A DNA stretch of 12,656 nucleotides from positions 1 to 12,656 of the forward strand of contig CAYOBW010000204.1 in NCBI GenBank assembly GCA_964402115.1. Direction: 5' to 3'. Made by a program: the position numbers and the translations under genes. Below, in pieces: positions 6,701 through 12,656 of the stretch. This DNA comes from CAYOBW01 sp964402115 (GTDB lineage: Bacteria; Verrucomicrobiota; Kiritimatiellia; UBA8416; CAYOBW01). The notes under the pieces were generated by a model. That model saw nothing but the letters and a program-made list of their open reading frames with translations. It was not told where the DNA came from and did not search any database. Position 1 is the first letter of the stretch; every line of letters starts with the position of its first letter.

Positions 6701-8868
6701 CCCCCCACAAAGGGGAACCGGGACCAAAGGCTCCACACCCAACCTGGCACTTTCTCCTGTTTGAAGAGCAGCTCGAACCCGGGCTCGGGCCAGGTTCCCG
6801 CGAGCGCGTATGTGGGGTACCGGGTCGTGGTGGCGTAATGGAAGAATGCGCCAAGCGGCGCCGTCCAAAGCGGCTGCGGCACAACGATCGGATTGAGCCG
6901 GTGGAGCGGCGACTTTACCCCGGTCAGGGTTTCCGCCGTAATGAAGAGATAGTTGCGGTTCGGATCGACGCTGGGAACGAAATCGCGCCCCATGTTGAAG
7001 GCGCCGGTGCCGCCGTAGGGAACGGCCGGCACAGCCTGCAAGGAGCCGTTGCGATCGAAGATGATGCTGCCGGGCGTCGAGCCCTTCCAGTCCACGAACA
7101 CCACGTAGGCGTTGGTCACGTTCACGCCTTCCAGGAACACGCTGCCACCGCGCGACTGCACGGCGGTGATGACAGGCAGTCCATCGTTGGCCGCTGTGGC
7201 TGGAGCAAGGGGCAGGTTCGCCACGGCGCACTGGAGCGTCTGGAGATCGACAGTCCGCGTCGCGGTGCGAAAGCCGTCCAGGCTGGCGACCACGGGCACC
7301 TCCGCGTCGAAGCTCACGCCGAGCAGTTCGGTTTGGTAGAACCCGCGCGCGTCCGTCAGGACGGGGTCGTTGCTGCCGACCTTGACGGCCGCCCCCTCCA
7401 GCGGCAGCCGCGTTTCGGCATGCGAAACGTAGCCGCGCACATCGCGCCGAAGCGTCTCCGGCACGCCGTAGCCGGGCACGGCCGGCCAGGGTGGCGGACC
7501 GTAGTCTCTGGCGCCGTAGCTCACCCCCGGCCGATCCCAGTAAATCGTCTGGAAGGACCAGCGTCCGTAGGGCTGGAAGTCGTAGATGGGGCCGCTGCAG
7601 TATTCCACCTTGCTGTTCTCGGCGGTGACGCCCCTCTCGTAGTAGTACCAGAGCTGCTGGACGCCGTTGAGCACGCCGTTGAGATACGGGTCCACACGCT
7701 TGGGCCGTCCCTCCATATCCCACTCGTACCACGTCCCGGCGCGCCGGCCGTCGGCATCGTACTGCTCCACCGCGCATAGCACGCCATTGTCGAACCAGGT
7801 CAGGATTGGACTCGCCAGTACGCCCATGCGCAGGGTGGACTGTTGCCGCAACTGGCCGTTCGCGTGCCACGCGCTCGAGACGCCGTCGATCACGCCGTCC
7901 TTGTAGTCGGCCTCGTCCCGCTTGTTGCCGTTCTCCCAGAAGGAAACCACCAGGCCGTGAAACTGCTCGTTCCTGTAGTTCTCGATGCTCTCGACTTGGC
8001 CGCTCGCATAGTACGTCTGCGTCTCGCGCAAGTGCTCGTCGCCGACAATCTGTGTCGTCTCGACCAGCAACAGCACGCCATCCGCCCTGTAGCTCCAGAG
8101 CGTCTGCTTGACGATGACATCGGCCTCGTAGGTGCGCTCCATGAACCGGCGCCCCTCCTCGTTGTCATACACCCACAATCCCTGTTGTCTGCCGCCGTCA
8201 TACTGGCCCGTGTTACTGACCTCGCCGTTGGCGTGATAGAAAGTGCAGGCCCCGTGGGGCACACCGGCGACGTAGGTGACAACACTCGCGCGCCCGCCGT
8301 CGCGTGCCCACTCCGTCCAGGGGCCATCGCGCGCATCCAGGCGATAGCCGCCCTGCCGCCACTGCACGCCATTGTCGTGCCATTCCGTCCAACCCCCCTC
8401 CTTGCCGCCGTTGGCGTACGACCCGCGCGCTGACACAACACCGTTCTCGTGCCAGGATGTCCATTCGCCCGCCTTCATGCCATTCGCGTAGGGACCCTGG
8501 CTGGACGCCTGACCGCTCTCGTACCAGACCGTCCAGGTGCCATGCATCATGCCGTTGGTGAAGGAGCCCTCGGTGTGCCGGGCGCCGCTGGGATAGTACT
8601 CCGTCGAGCTGAGATACGTCCGGCGACCGTGGGCGTCCTCGTAGACGTACGTGCGCAGCTGCACGGTCACGCCATCTTCGTAGTAGAAGTAGAGGTAGTA
8701 GTACCCGGGCTCAGCCTGCGCCGTACGCACGCCCCCCAGATACAGGGCGCAAGCCGCGCCGAGCAGGCACACGAGTCGGGCGTAGAACCGCCGGAGATAC
8801 CCGCCCTCCGCCAACCGAGGAGTTGAGCGCGTCGGCGGCAACGAAGACCTTTCGCAGGATAACTTCAT
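3700..8868 (-). CDS. Giant exported mosaic protein: MORN_2 repeats, beta-propeller, CARDB pair, Ca-binding repeats
   Basis: 1722 residues, function unknown, probably a surface or extracellular scaffold. In order: a basic n-region and hydrophobic core (about 26-46) with a cleavage-like AQA at 50-52; about 12-14 MORN_2-type repeats (about 78-412); a carboxypeptidase-regulatory-like beta domain (476-552); an unassigned beta-rich part (565-950); seven propeller-like repeats (about 1008-1372); two CARDB-like domains (1374-1592); a D-x-D-x-D-G calcium motif pair (1594-1643); and a terminal YQLQYS...YYRVRV module common in PVC exported proteins. No transmembrane anchor, PEP-CTERM or LPXTG signal is visible at the C-terminus. 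The ATG at 8868 has no good ribosome site; an in-frame TTG at 8841 has AAAGG 6 nt upstream and would shorten the signal peptide to 43 residues. The stop overlaps the next start, so the downstream enzyme is probably made in step with it. Confidence 0.85.
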   Translation of the reverse strand: MKLSCERSSLPPTRSTPRLAEGGYLRRFYARLVCLLGAACALYLGGVRTAQAEPGYYYLYFYYEDGVTVQLRTYVYEDAHGRRTYLSSTEYYPSGARHTEGSFTNGMMHGTWTVWYESGQASSQGPYANGMKAGEWTSWHENGVVSARGSYANGGKEGGWTEWHDNGVQWRQGGYRLDARDGPWTEWARDGGRASVVTYVAGVPHGACTFYHANGEVSNTGQYDGGRQQGLWVYDNEEGRRFMERTYEADVIVKQTLWSYRADGVLLLVETTQIVGDEHLRETQTYYASGQVESIENYRNEQFHGLVVSFWENGNKRDEADYKDGVIDGVSSAWHANGQLRQQSTLRMGVLASPILTWFDNGVLCAVEQYDADGRRAGTWYEWDMEGRPKRVDPYLNGVLNGVQQLWYYYERGVTAENSKVEYCSGPIYDFQPYGRWSFQTIYWDRPGVSYGARDYGPPPWPAVPGYGVPETLRRDVRGYVSHAETRLPLEGAAVKVGSNDPVLTDARGFYQTELLGVSFDAEVPVVASLDGFRTATRTVDLQTLQCAVANLPLAPATAANDGLPVITAVQSRGGSVFLEGVNVTNAYVVFVDWKGSTPGSIIFDRNGSLQAVPAVPYGGTGAFNMGRDFVPSVDPNRNYLFITAETLTGVKSPLHRLNPIVVPQPLWTAPLGAFFHYATTTRYPTYALAGTWPEPGFELLFKQEKVPGWVWSLWSRFPFVGGRQMGLKETQFSLATEFKTDGTGSVGVGGQTGFEVGGQTLLGKIKGAGKLAYVAGQGVVWTNTEASFAIEGKLEKDMGLLDLMPPVAAAAQLPLIGRVVVAWTGLAKVKGSVTVAGGATFDVATKPAVPWLTLTNGKPEFGGGVGLALSAKLNADLEAELSGGGTFKFVALPFPKVALEKVEAELAAKLALTAYSYKWEFEKKHTFAYQFDTNDVFSFALSSEARGTLADAAPAAVAGFLPMGREFLDRGPYSRFLPRPLRATTTADAAVPTGRRLIENVYPYAQPGIALRPDGWAAIAFTHFDPPDATLQATETAVILFDGETYSAPVLAENNTRAEFNPAVAFDSAGRAVCVWERVKDDRFTGTNLVDMLPQLEIVYARLDPATVAWSTPVALTDNAHLDRNPLLRRGLDGSLFLAWESNPANEMVGTTNAPTQVHFSRWDVASDRFGGVGTLPNALTNVTAFGLDWDGAEATLVWVSDLDGDLATGSDTELFRQRYDGAAWSAPRRLAGDTHADSCPRVAYRAAGAPELLWRQDTNLVRLLDWDTGAAGIVRPGSTGLTFGDFQLAAAPGGRLAVVWQDGDAQGPDLFYSLYDPAHDAWGLDQRLTQDAALERSAAIAFGADGALNLVYVRKATNDVTDLYHVTHTLQPDLVVDANGLAWTAGAGADVVLTCRVRNAGALPAAGVSVAFYRGDPQAGGLRIGTAPLVPALLRAGDVATALLNWTVPAGSGSASLYAIADADNEVVERDEGNNAAHAAYGLPDLVAVAVRVEEHGDGHVDVVATLRNDGPETVCDVPVLFHADGVDVATQLLGGILPGGQAEVMLAAQWESVLFRRLPAVLAVTVDPANVIAETDEANNTVSRYVVLSTDVDRDGMPDQWERHYFEHDVRDGQGDADHDGATDVREFRTGTNPTDPTSLLACRLGAPDGAGRVTIAWGAQLGVSYQLQYSERLGAAAWWNLGGWITATGTLCTVTDQPPPAATPRYYRVRVLTLPEAP
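3707..3712 (-). promoter_or_regulatory. Ribosome binding site of the DUF6259-like gene, inside the upstream gene
   Basis: The minus strand reads GGAGGCTCCATGA: GGAGG 4 nt before the ATG at 3703, with that ATG overlapping the TGA of the mosaic gene. The site lies within the last codons of the upstream gene, so ribosomes ending there can re-initiate. The exact edges may be off by one base. Confidence 0.75.
3940..4089 (-). other. Calcium-binding D-x-D-x-D-G repeat pair (domain)
   Basis: DVDRDGMPD (1594-1602) and DADHDGATD (1619-1627), followed by a GTNPTDPTS tail (1634-1642). This is the thrombospondin type-3/EF-hand-like element common near the C-terminus of PVC exported proteins. It probably binds Ca2+ outside the cytoplasm. 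Confidence 0.85.
4093..4749 (-). other. Two tandem CARDB-like domains (domain)
   Basis: Residues 1374-1485 and 1486-1592 each open with PDLVV or PDLVA, have a central N-x-G turn (RNAG at 1400-1403, RNDG at 1510-1513) and close with a D-E-x-N-N motif (DEGNN at 1473-1477, DEANN at 1579-1583). These are the standard marks of CARDB adhesion-type beta-sandwiches. Confidence 0.85.
4753..5847 (-). other. Probable seven-bladed beta-propeller (domain)
   Basis: Residues about 1008-1372 contain seven copies of a D/G-G-x-hydrophobic strand ending in an aromatic residue: F1022, W1077, W1141, W1200, W1256, W1302 and Y1354, spaced 46-64 residues apart. Between them recur outer strands of the type Y-x-x-x-D-x-A-x-x-x-W-S-x-P-x-x-L (for example 1101-1117 and 1221-1232). 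Count and spacing fit a seven-bladed propeller of the BNR/sialidase-like or FG-GAP-like sort. No catalytic set is evident. Confidence 0.65.
6019..6771 (-). other. Unassigned glycine-rich beta region of the mosaic protein
   Basis: Residues 700-950 match no family I recognise. They show alternating hydrophobic/polar strands of 8-12 residues with Gly-rich turns, for example GSVGVGGQTGFEVGGQ (745-760) and GVGLALSAKLNADLEAELSG (865-884), then an amphipathic strand or helix with KVEAELAAKLALTAYSYKW (902-920). This could be a beta-barrel-like or stacked beta-sheet element. Confidence 0.5.
7633..8637 (-). repeat. Run of about 12-14 MORN_2-type repeats (coding)
   Basis: Residues about 78-412 of the mosaic protein repeat every 23-25 residues on the pattern W-x-x-W-[YH]-x-[NSD]-G, then a short strand, then Y-x-N-G-x-x-x-G. 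Clear units include EWTSWHENGVVSARGSYANG (135-154), GWTEWHDNGVQWRQGGY (159-175) and LVVSFWENGNKRDEADYKDG (306-325). Units at 111-182 are the most alike; those near 230-285 are degenerate. This matches the MORN_2 (YwqK-like) family. MORN_2 repeats form an extended beta meander; the ligand is unknown. Confidence 0.85.
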
Positions 8869-9038
8869 GGTCGCCGACTCTAGGAAACGTGCGCGGGTTC
8901 CTCAAGCGCAAAGACCCACGAACCGTAACGGCCCGCCGGCTTCGGTCAGAAGCCTGGCGTGCCAGGGAGCGCACGGCGTGGCAGCCGTCCGCAATCGGCA
9001 GCACGCGGCTCCTCCGTACTCCCCCGTGCCGCCAGCCG
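8869..9038. other. 170-bp intergenic gap between HEAT and mosaic genes
   Basis: No gene is supported here and no clear -10/-35 pair was found on the minus strand. It holds three short inverted repeats: GCGGCT/AGCCGC (9005-9010 and 9034-9039, touching the HEAT stop codon), ACGGC/GCCGT (8973-8988) and CCTGGC/GCCAGG (8953-8966). None is followed by a T-run. A GGAGGAG (9009-9015) stands before an in-frame GTG at 9004 of an unrelated short frame that runs into the mosaic gene. Confidence 0.5.
8953..8966. repeat. Perfect 14-bp palindrome in the gap
   Basis: CCTGGCGTGCCAGG is 6 bp mirrored around GT. It could be an operator-like dyad or a small hairpin. There is no U-run on either side, so a rho-independent terminator is not supported. 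Confidence 0.35.
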
Positions 9039-11204
9039 CTACGGCTTCGCTTCCTTGAGTTTCTGCTCGGCGCGGTCGAGCGTCTCGCGGGCTTCCCGCT
9101 TGCGGTTGTCGTCCCTGGTCACGGCGAGCACCTTCTGCATGGCCGCCTGGACCGCCGCAGGCTGCTGGTTCCAGATCTCGCGGCCAATGCGAACAGCCGC
9201 GGAGGCAGCCTCCTCCCGGATGGGCTCGTCGTCCAGGCACGGCACGACCGCCTGGAGGGCCAGGATGTCGCGGACTTCCGCAAGCCCGCCGAGGGCTTCC
9301 CGCTTCTCGTCGGGCCGCCTGGCGGCGGCCAGGCCGGCGGCCAGCAGCTTAGCGCTTTCGGCGTCGGGCCGATTGACCCGGATGCGGCACACGCGGATGT
9401 AGCCGCGCGTCGCCAGCACCTGGTGGGTTTCGCTGGCCGCGCTCTGCGCAACGGCGAGGAGTTCGCCCGCGGCGGCAGCGTCGGGCCACTCGGCCAGCGC
9501 ACGGATGGCGGCGTCCTTGACCTTCTCGTCGGCGTCCTGCACGGCCGCGTGCACGGCAACGAGCGACTTCGCGCCGCCGATGCGTCCCAGGACCCCCAGC
9601 AGCGCCAGCCGCGCGGGAGCGCCGGCGGCTGCAAGCGCATCCAGCACCGGTTGCGACCGGCCTTCCACGTCCGCCTCGCGACTGGCAATCTTCACCAGCG
9701 CGGCAGCCGCCTCGTTGCGCGTGGCGTCGTCCGCGGTTTTGGCGAGTATGGCGGCCACCCCCGCCAGGGCGCTGCTCGGCGCCACGACGCCCAGCGCCTT
9801 GAGCGCCTCGTTCCGGACCCCCCCGTCGGCAGCGTCGGCCGCCGCCAGCAACGCCGGCGTGGCAGCCACGGCGTGGCGGGACGCGAGCGCGCGGATGGCC
9901 TCGACCCGGATCGGCGGCTCCTTACCGTCCTTCAGCGCCCCGAGGAGCACCTGGTCGGTGTCCGCCCCGGGCAGGGTCAGGAGGCTCTGGCGCGCCGCGC
10001 TCTGCGCCGGGCCCGCGGAGGCGGCGGCGTTGAGGAGTACGGGAACGGCGGCGGCATGGCCCACCGTGCCCAGGCCCGCGAGCGCCACCGTCCGCACGGT
10101 CTCGTTGGTGTCGCCGGCGGCCGCGAGAAACGTGTCCCCGGCGCCCTTGTCGCCGCGGCGTGCCAGGGCCTGCAGGAGCCCGAGCCGGACGGCCGGCGGC
10201 GCCGTCTTGAAGCGGCCGGCAATGGCCCCGGCCACCTTCCGCCCGTCGAGCAGGCAGAGGGCTTCGACGGCCGCGCCGCCGATGGTCGCGTCCGGATCGG
10301 CCAAAGCCTCGAACAGCGTCGGCAGTTCATCCTCGTCGCCAGCCCGGCCGAGGCCGACGATGGCCGCGCACTTGTGGTGTCCCGCGGATGTGAGCTGCTG
10401 CTTGTAGATGCGCAGGGCGGCGGACTTCTCGCCGTTTTCCACGAGGGCGTCGGCCAGGCGCAGGCAGGCATCGGCGGCGATGACCCGGGCCAGCGGTGAG
10501 CCCTGGTTCAGCGCGGCCGCCAGGGGCTTGACCGCCGCCTTGTCGCCGAGACGCGCCAGGCCGATGAGCGCGGCGCAGCGGACATCGGCGTGCTCCGAGC
10601 CGGCCTCCTTCAGCAGGAGCTTGAGCGCGGCCGGCTCGCGGCGCGCGGACAGGGCATTGACCAGCGCCGCGCGCCACGCGGGCGCCTCGGCTGCGCGGAT
10701 GGCCTGCTGGAGCGCGGCGCCGGCTGCGCGGGCTGGATTCTGCTGCAACGCGCGGCGGGCGGATTCGCGCACCTGCTCGTCCGTGTCGGCGAGGCAGGCG
10801 ACAAGCGCCGGCACGACCTCGTCCCGTCCGATGCGCTCGAGCTGCCGGAGGAGCCACACGCGTGCCAGGGCACCCTGCCCGCTCCCCAGCCTGGCGGCCA
10901 GGGCCTTCGAGCAGGCGGCCCGATCGGCTTCCGCGCCCGGCCGGCCGGCACGGAACGCGATCCGTTCGATCGTCCCCTGCGGGCCGTTGCGCTTGCCGGG
11001 GTCCTCGCTGCCCAGGTCCGGCAGCAGGGGTTCCAGCACCTGGGCGTACACCGCCTCCAGCTGCTCCGGCGGTCGCGTGGCAGCCGGCCGCTCACCCACA
11101 AGTTCCTGCGTCAATTCCCCGACGTTCGGGGGCTCGGCCAGCAGCACCGCCACGCCCCCCAAACACACTCCGGCCGCCAGCCATCCGACATGAAAGAGCT
11201 TCAT
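9039..11204 (-). CDS. Exported HEAT-repeat protein
   Basis: 721 residues, almost wholly an alpha-solenoid, so a protein-binding scaffold rather than an enzyme. The ATG at 11204 is chosen over the GTG at 11216 because GGAGG sits 5 nt before it and it gives a clean signal peptide: K2, hydrophobic 6-22, cleavage after LLA at 21-23. C14 is not in a proper lipobox, so this is not clearly a lipoprotein. HEAT or PBS-lyase-type helix pairs run from about 110 to 690, with repeated Asp-x-x-Val-Arg-x-x-Ala turns (for example DEQVRESARRAL at 142-153 and GGVRNEALKALG at 461-472). Residues 246-274 look like one TPR-type hairpin inserted in the solenoid. The tail (698-721) is highly charged. It follows the oxidoreductase by 18 bp and is probably co-transcribed with it. 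HEAT proteins of this style often accompany Gfo/Idh/MocA genes in PVC genomes. The binding partner is unknown. Confidence 0.9.
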   Translation of the reverse strand: MKLFHVGWLAAGVCLGGVAVLLAEPPNVGELTQELVGERPAATRPPEQLEAVYAQVLEPLLPDLGSEDPGKRNGPQGTIERIAFRAGRPGAEADRAACSKALAARLGSGQGALARVWLLRQLERIGRDEVVPALVACLADTDEQVRESARRALQQNPARAAGAALQQAIRAAEAPAWRAALVNALSARREPAALKLLLKEAGSEHADVRCAALIGLARLGDKAAVKPLAAALNQGSPLARVIAADACLRLADALVENGEKSAALRIYKQQLTSAGHHKCAAIVGLGRAGDEDELPTLFEALADPDATIGGAAVEALCLLDGRKVAGAIAGRFKTAPPAVRLGLLQALARRGDKGAGDTFLAAAGDTNETVRTVALAGLGTVGHAAAVPVLLNAAASAGPAQSAARQSLLTLPGADTDQVLLGALKDGKEPPIRVEAIRALASRHAVAATPALLAAADAADGGVRNEALKALGVVAPSSALAGVAAILAKTADDATRNEAAAALVKIASREADVEGRSQPVLDALAAAGAPARLALLGVLGRIGGAKSLVAVHAAVQDADEKVKDAAIRALAEWPDAAAAGELLAVAQSAASETHQVLATRGYIRVCRIRVNRPDAESAKLLAAGLAAARRPDEKREALGGLAEVRDILALQAVVPCLDDEPIREEAASAAVRIGREIWNQQPAAVQAAMQKVLAVTRDDNRKREARETLDRAEQKLKEAKP

Positions 11205-11209
11205 CTTGA

Positions 11210-11214
11210 CCTCC
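11210..11214 (-). promoter_or_regulatory. Ribosome binding site of the HEAT gene
   Basis: GGAGG on the minus strand, 5 nt before the ATG at 11204, within the 18-bp gap after the oxidoreductase stop. The upstream in-frame GTG at 11216 lies just before this site and is not needed. Confidence 0.8.
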
Positions 11215-11222
11215 ACTGCACG

Positions 11223-12476
11223 TTACAGCACCCACGGCGCCCGCATCGGGCGGTTGATCCAGCGATTCGCCTCGTCGTCGCCGACGATCACTTCCTTCAC
11301 CGGGTCGAACTTGAAGGCGCGTCCCGTCCAGAAAGCGATGTTGGCGAGGTGGCAGGTCGCCACGGTCCGATGGGCGATTTCAATGTCGCGGAAGGGCCGC
11401 TCGCGGGTCTTCACACAGTGCAGGAAATCGCCAAAGATGCCGCGCCCCTTGTAGTTCGGCACATAGACTTCCGGCGGCGCGGTCCGGGGCCCCTCAAGGC
11501 GGGGAACCTCGCCCAGGGTCCCTTTGAACGCCAGCGGGCCCCCGCCCCAGGCGCCGCCCAGGTACATGCGGACACCGCTGGCGTACTTGAACGTGAGGTA
11601 CTTGTTGTCCTTGCCGTCGGGCGGGATGACCTCGATCGGCAGGGGTTTGTCGTACAGCTGACTGGCGTAGAGCGCGCCGCCGATGTGGTGGGCGCCCCAA
11701 TCCGTCATACCCCCGCCGGAGTAGTCCCGGCAGCCGCGCCAGTTGAAGGGGTGGTAGGCCTTGTTGTACGGGCGCGCGGGGGCGGGGCCGAGCCACAGGT
11801 CCCAATCGAGCCACTCGGGAACCGGTTCGGCCGGCTGGAGCATCTCGCCGGACGGCCCGCCGATGTTGACCCAGACCTCCTGCAGCGTGCCGACGGTGCC
11901 GGCCCACAGCATGCGGTGATACCAGTTGTAATCCTCCCAGACGCGCTGGCTGCCGCCCGAGAAGACGCGCCCGTAGCGGCGCGCGGTTTCGATCATGACC
12001 CGCCCCTCGCGCACCGTAAGCGTCTCGGGCTTCTCGCAGTAGACGTCCTTGCCGTTGCGCATGGCCTCGCAAGTCACGAGGGCGTGCCAGTGGTCGGGCG
12101 TGGCACAGAAGACGGCGTCAAGGTCCGGGCGGGCGCACAGCTCACGGAAATCCTTGTACGCGTCGCAGCCCTTGTAGGCGCCGCTGGCCTTCTGCTGGGC
12201 GTAGTGCTGGTCGGCGCGCTGCCGGGCGGCCTCACGGTGCCGGGCGTCCACGTCGCAGACGGCCACGGCCTGGACTTCGGGAAACCCCATGAACCCGCCC
12301 ATGTCGCCGGAGCCCTGCCCGCCCACGCCCACGAAGCCCATCGTGATCCGCTCGCTGGGCGGCGGGCGGCCGTCCAGGCCCAGGGCCGAGGCCGGGATGA
12401 TGAACGGCGCGGCCACCGCCGCCCCCGCTGCCTGCATGAACCGACGTCGTGTGACACGCAACCGCTTGCTCGGCAT
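11223..12476 (-). CDS. TAT-exported Gfo/Idh/MocA family oxidoreductase
   Basis: 417 residues. An NAD(P)-dependent dehydrogenase acting on a sugar or sugar derivative, expected to fold in the cytoplasm with its cofactor and be exported by TAT. The frame extends to 12524, but the ATG at 12476 has GGAGG 7 nt upstream and places the twin-arginine motif TRRRFMQ at residues 9-15, followed by a hydrophobic AAGAAVAAPFIIPASA (16-31). The Rossmann motif GFVGVGGQG is at 47-55, CDVD at 74-77, and the catalytic-lysine motif EKP at 148-150 (K149). The C-terminal substrate domain has MTDWGAHHIG at 257-266. The HCVKTRERP segment (353-361), IEIAHRT (365-371) and the terminal GDDEANRW...RPMRAPWVL are hallmarks of the PVC-type exported subgroup. 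It is the first gene of the set. Substrate is unknown; C3 oxidation of glycosides is known for related enzymes but is not shown here. Confidence 0.95.
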   Translation of the reverse strand: MPSKRLRVTRRRFMQAAGAAVAAPFIIPASALGLDGRPPPSERITMGFVGVGGQGSGDMGGFMGFPEVQAVAVCDVDARHREAARQRADQHYAQQKASGAYKGCDAYKDFRELCARPDLDAVFCATPDHWHALVTCEAMRNGKDVYCEKPETLTVREGRVMIETARRYGRVFSGGSQRVWEDYNWYHRMLWAGTVGTLQEVWVNIGGPSGEMLQPAEPVPEWLDWDLWLGPAPARPYNKAYHPFNWRGCRDYSGGGMTDWGAHHIGGALYASQLYDKPLPIEVIPPDGKDNKYLTFKYASGVRMYLGGAWGGGPLAFKGTLGEVPRLEGPRTAPPEVYVPNYKGRGIFGDFLHCVKTRERPFRDIEIAHRTVATCHLANIAFWTGRAFKFDPVKEVIVGDDEANRWINRPMRAPWVL

Positions 12477-12483
12477 GGAAGGC

Positions 12484-12488
12484 CCTCC
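12484..12488 (-). promoter_or_regulatory. Ribosome binding site of the oxidoreductase gene
   Basis: GGAGG on the minus strand, 7 nt before the ATG at 12476. It decides this start over the upstream in-frame start at 12524. Confidence 0.8.
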
Positions 12489-12514
12489 CCAATGCTGGCC
12501 CATCCGCGGACACA

Positions 12515-12531
12515 CGCGGGTCACCCCCGCG
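12515..12531. repeat. Short inverted repeat in the leader of the first gene
   Basis: CGCGGG (12515-12520) and CCCGCG (12526-12531) flank a 5-nt spacer. In the transcript this could fold into a 6-bp GC hairpin about 27 nt upstream of the ribosome binding site. It may be chance at this base composition. Confidence 0.3.
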
Positions 12532-12568
12532 ACGACCGCTGCGCACCTGCTTGCCAGCCAAGCCCCGC

Positions 12569-12597
12569 ACTGTGGCCACCTGTCCGCGCGAAGTCAA
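12569..12597 (-). promoter_or_regulatory. Weak sigma70-like promoter candidate
   Basis: On the minus strand TTGACT (12592-12597) is followed after 17 nt by CACAGT (12569-12574). The -35 is good (5 of 6), but the -10 matches only 3 of 6. It would leave a leader of about 85 nt before the oxidoreductase start. A second AT-richer hexamer, TAAGAT at 12617-12622, has no -35 at the right distance. Confidence 0.25.
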
Positions 12598-12656
12598 GCC
12601 TCAGCAGGGCAAACGCATCTTATCCCACTGAGATCTGTCGGGTGTTGACCCGGATA

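Noticed and set aside
5212..7779. 855-residue open frame on the plus strand, antisense to the mosaic gene
   Set aside because: No recognisable domain; the minus-strand frame carries the propeller and other domains through the same interval.
5735..7870. 711-residue minus-strand frame within the mosaic gene
   Set aside because: Shifted-frame shadow, Arg-rich and without structure, fully inside a better-supported gene.
8953..8988. Rho-independent terminator after the HEAT gene
   Set aside because: Short GC inverted repeats exist but no T-run follows on the minus strand.
8711..9004. 97-residue minus-strand frame with GTG start and GGAGGAG upstream
   Set aside because: Good ribosome site, but the product is Arg/Val-rich without a recognisable fold and most of it overlaps the mosaic signal peptide. 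Kept only as a note on start ambiguity.
8823..10499. 558-residue open frame on the plus strand over the HEAT gene and the gap
   Set aside because: The opposite strand holds regular HEAT repeats; this translation is low-complexity.

Overview
The window is a GC-rich (by eye roughly two-thirds or more G+C) bacterial segment with four large genes, all on the minus strand and read from high to low coordinates. All four products carry export signals. A TAT-exported Gfo/Idh/MocA oxidoreductase, a periplasmic-type HEAT protein, and a giant secreted protein with MORN_2 and CARDB modules, an EF-hand-like Ca site and a YQLQYS...YYRVRV C-terminal module are together typical of the PVC superphylum. Kiritimatiellota, Verrucomicrobiota or Lentisphaerota are the best guesses. 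This is inferred from protein style; there is no rRNA in the window.

Layout in transcription order: (1) 12656-12477, an upstream region with only a weak promoter candidate and a small inverted repeat. (2) 12476-11223, a TAT-exported Gfo/Idh/MocA sugar oxidoreductase. (3) 18 bp later, 11204-9039, a secreted 721-residue HEAT-repeat protein. (4) A 170-bp gap with short inverted repeats and no convincing promoter. (5) 8868-3700, a 1722-residue exported mosaic: signal peptide, about a dozen MORN_2 repeats, a carboxypeptidase-regulatory-like domain, a long unassigned beta-rich section, a probable seven-bladed beta-propeller, two CARDB domains, a calcium-binding repeat pair and a small terminal beta module. 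(6) Overlapping it by ATGA, 3703-35, a 1222-residue exported protein with a duplicated N-terminal beta-sandwich-like module and a C-terminal DUF6259-like (glycoside-hydrolase-type) barrel. (7) 34 bp of downstream sequence with one short inverted repeat.

The first pair (oxidoreductase and HEAT) looks like one operon. The second pair (mosaic and DUF6259-like protein) is translationally coupled. Whether all four are co-transcribed depends on the 170-bp gap. A reasonable reading is an envelope or extracellular carbohydrate-processing locus: the oxidoreductase would act on a sugar in the periplasm, the DUF6259-like enzyme would act on a glycan, and the mosaic would be a surface or scaffold protein made with it. 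The substrate and the role of the mosaic cannot be read from the sequence. No RNA genes, mobile elements, CRISPR arrays or regulator genes were seen.
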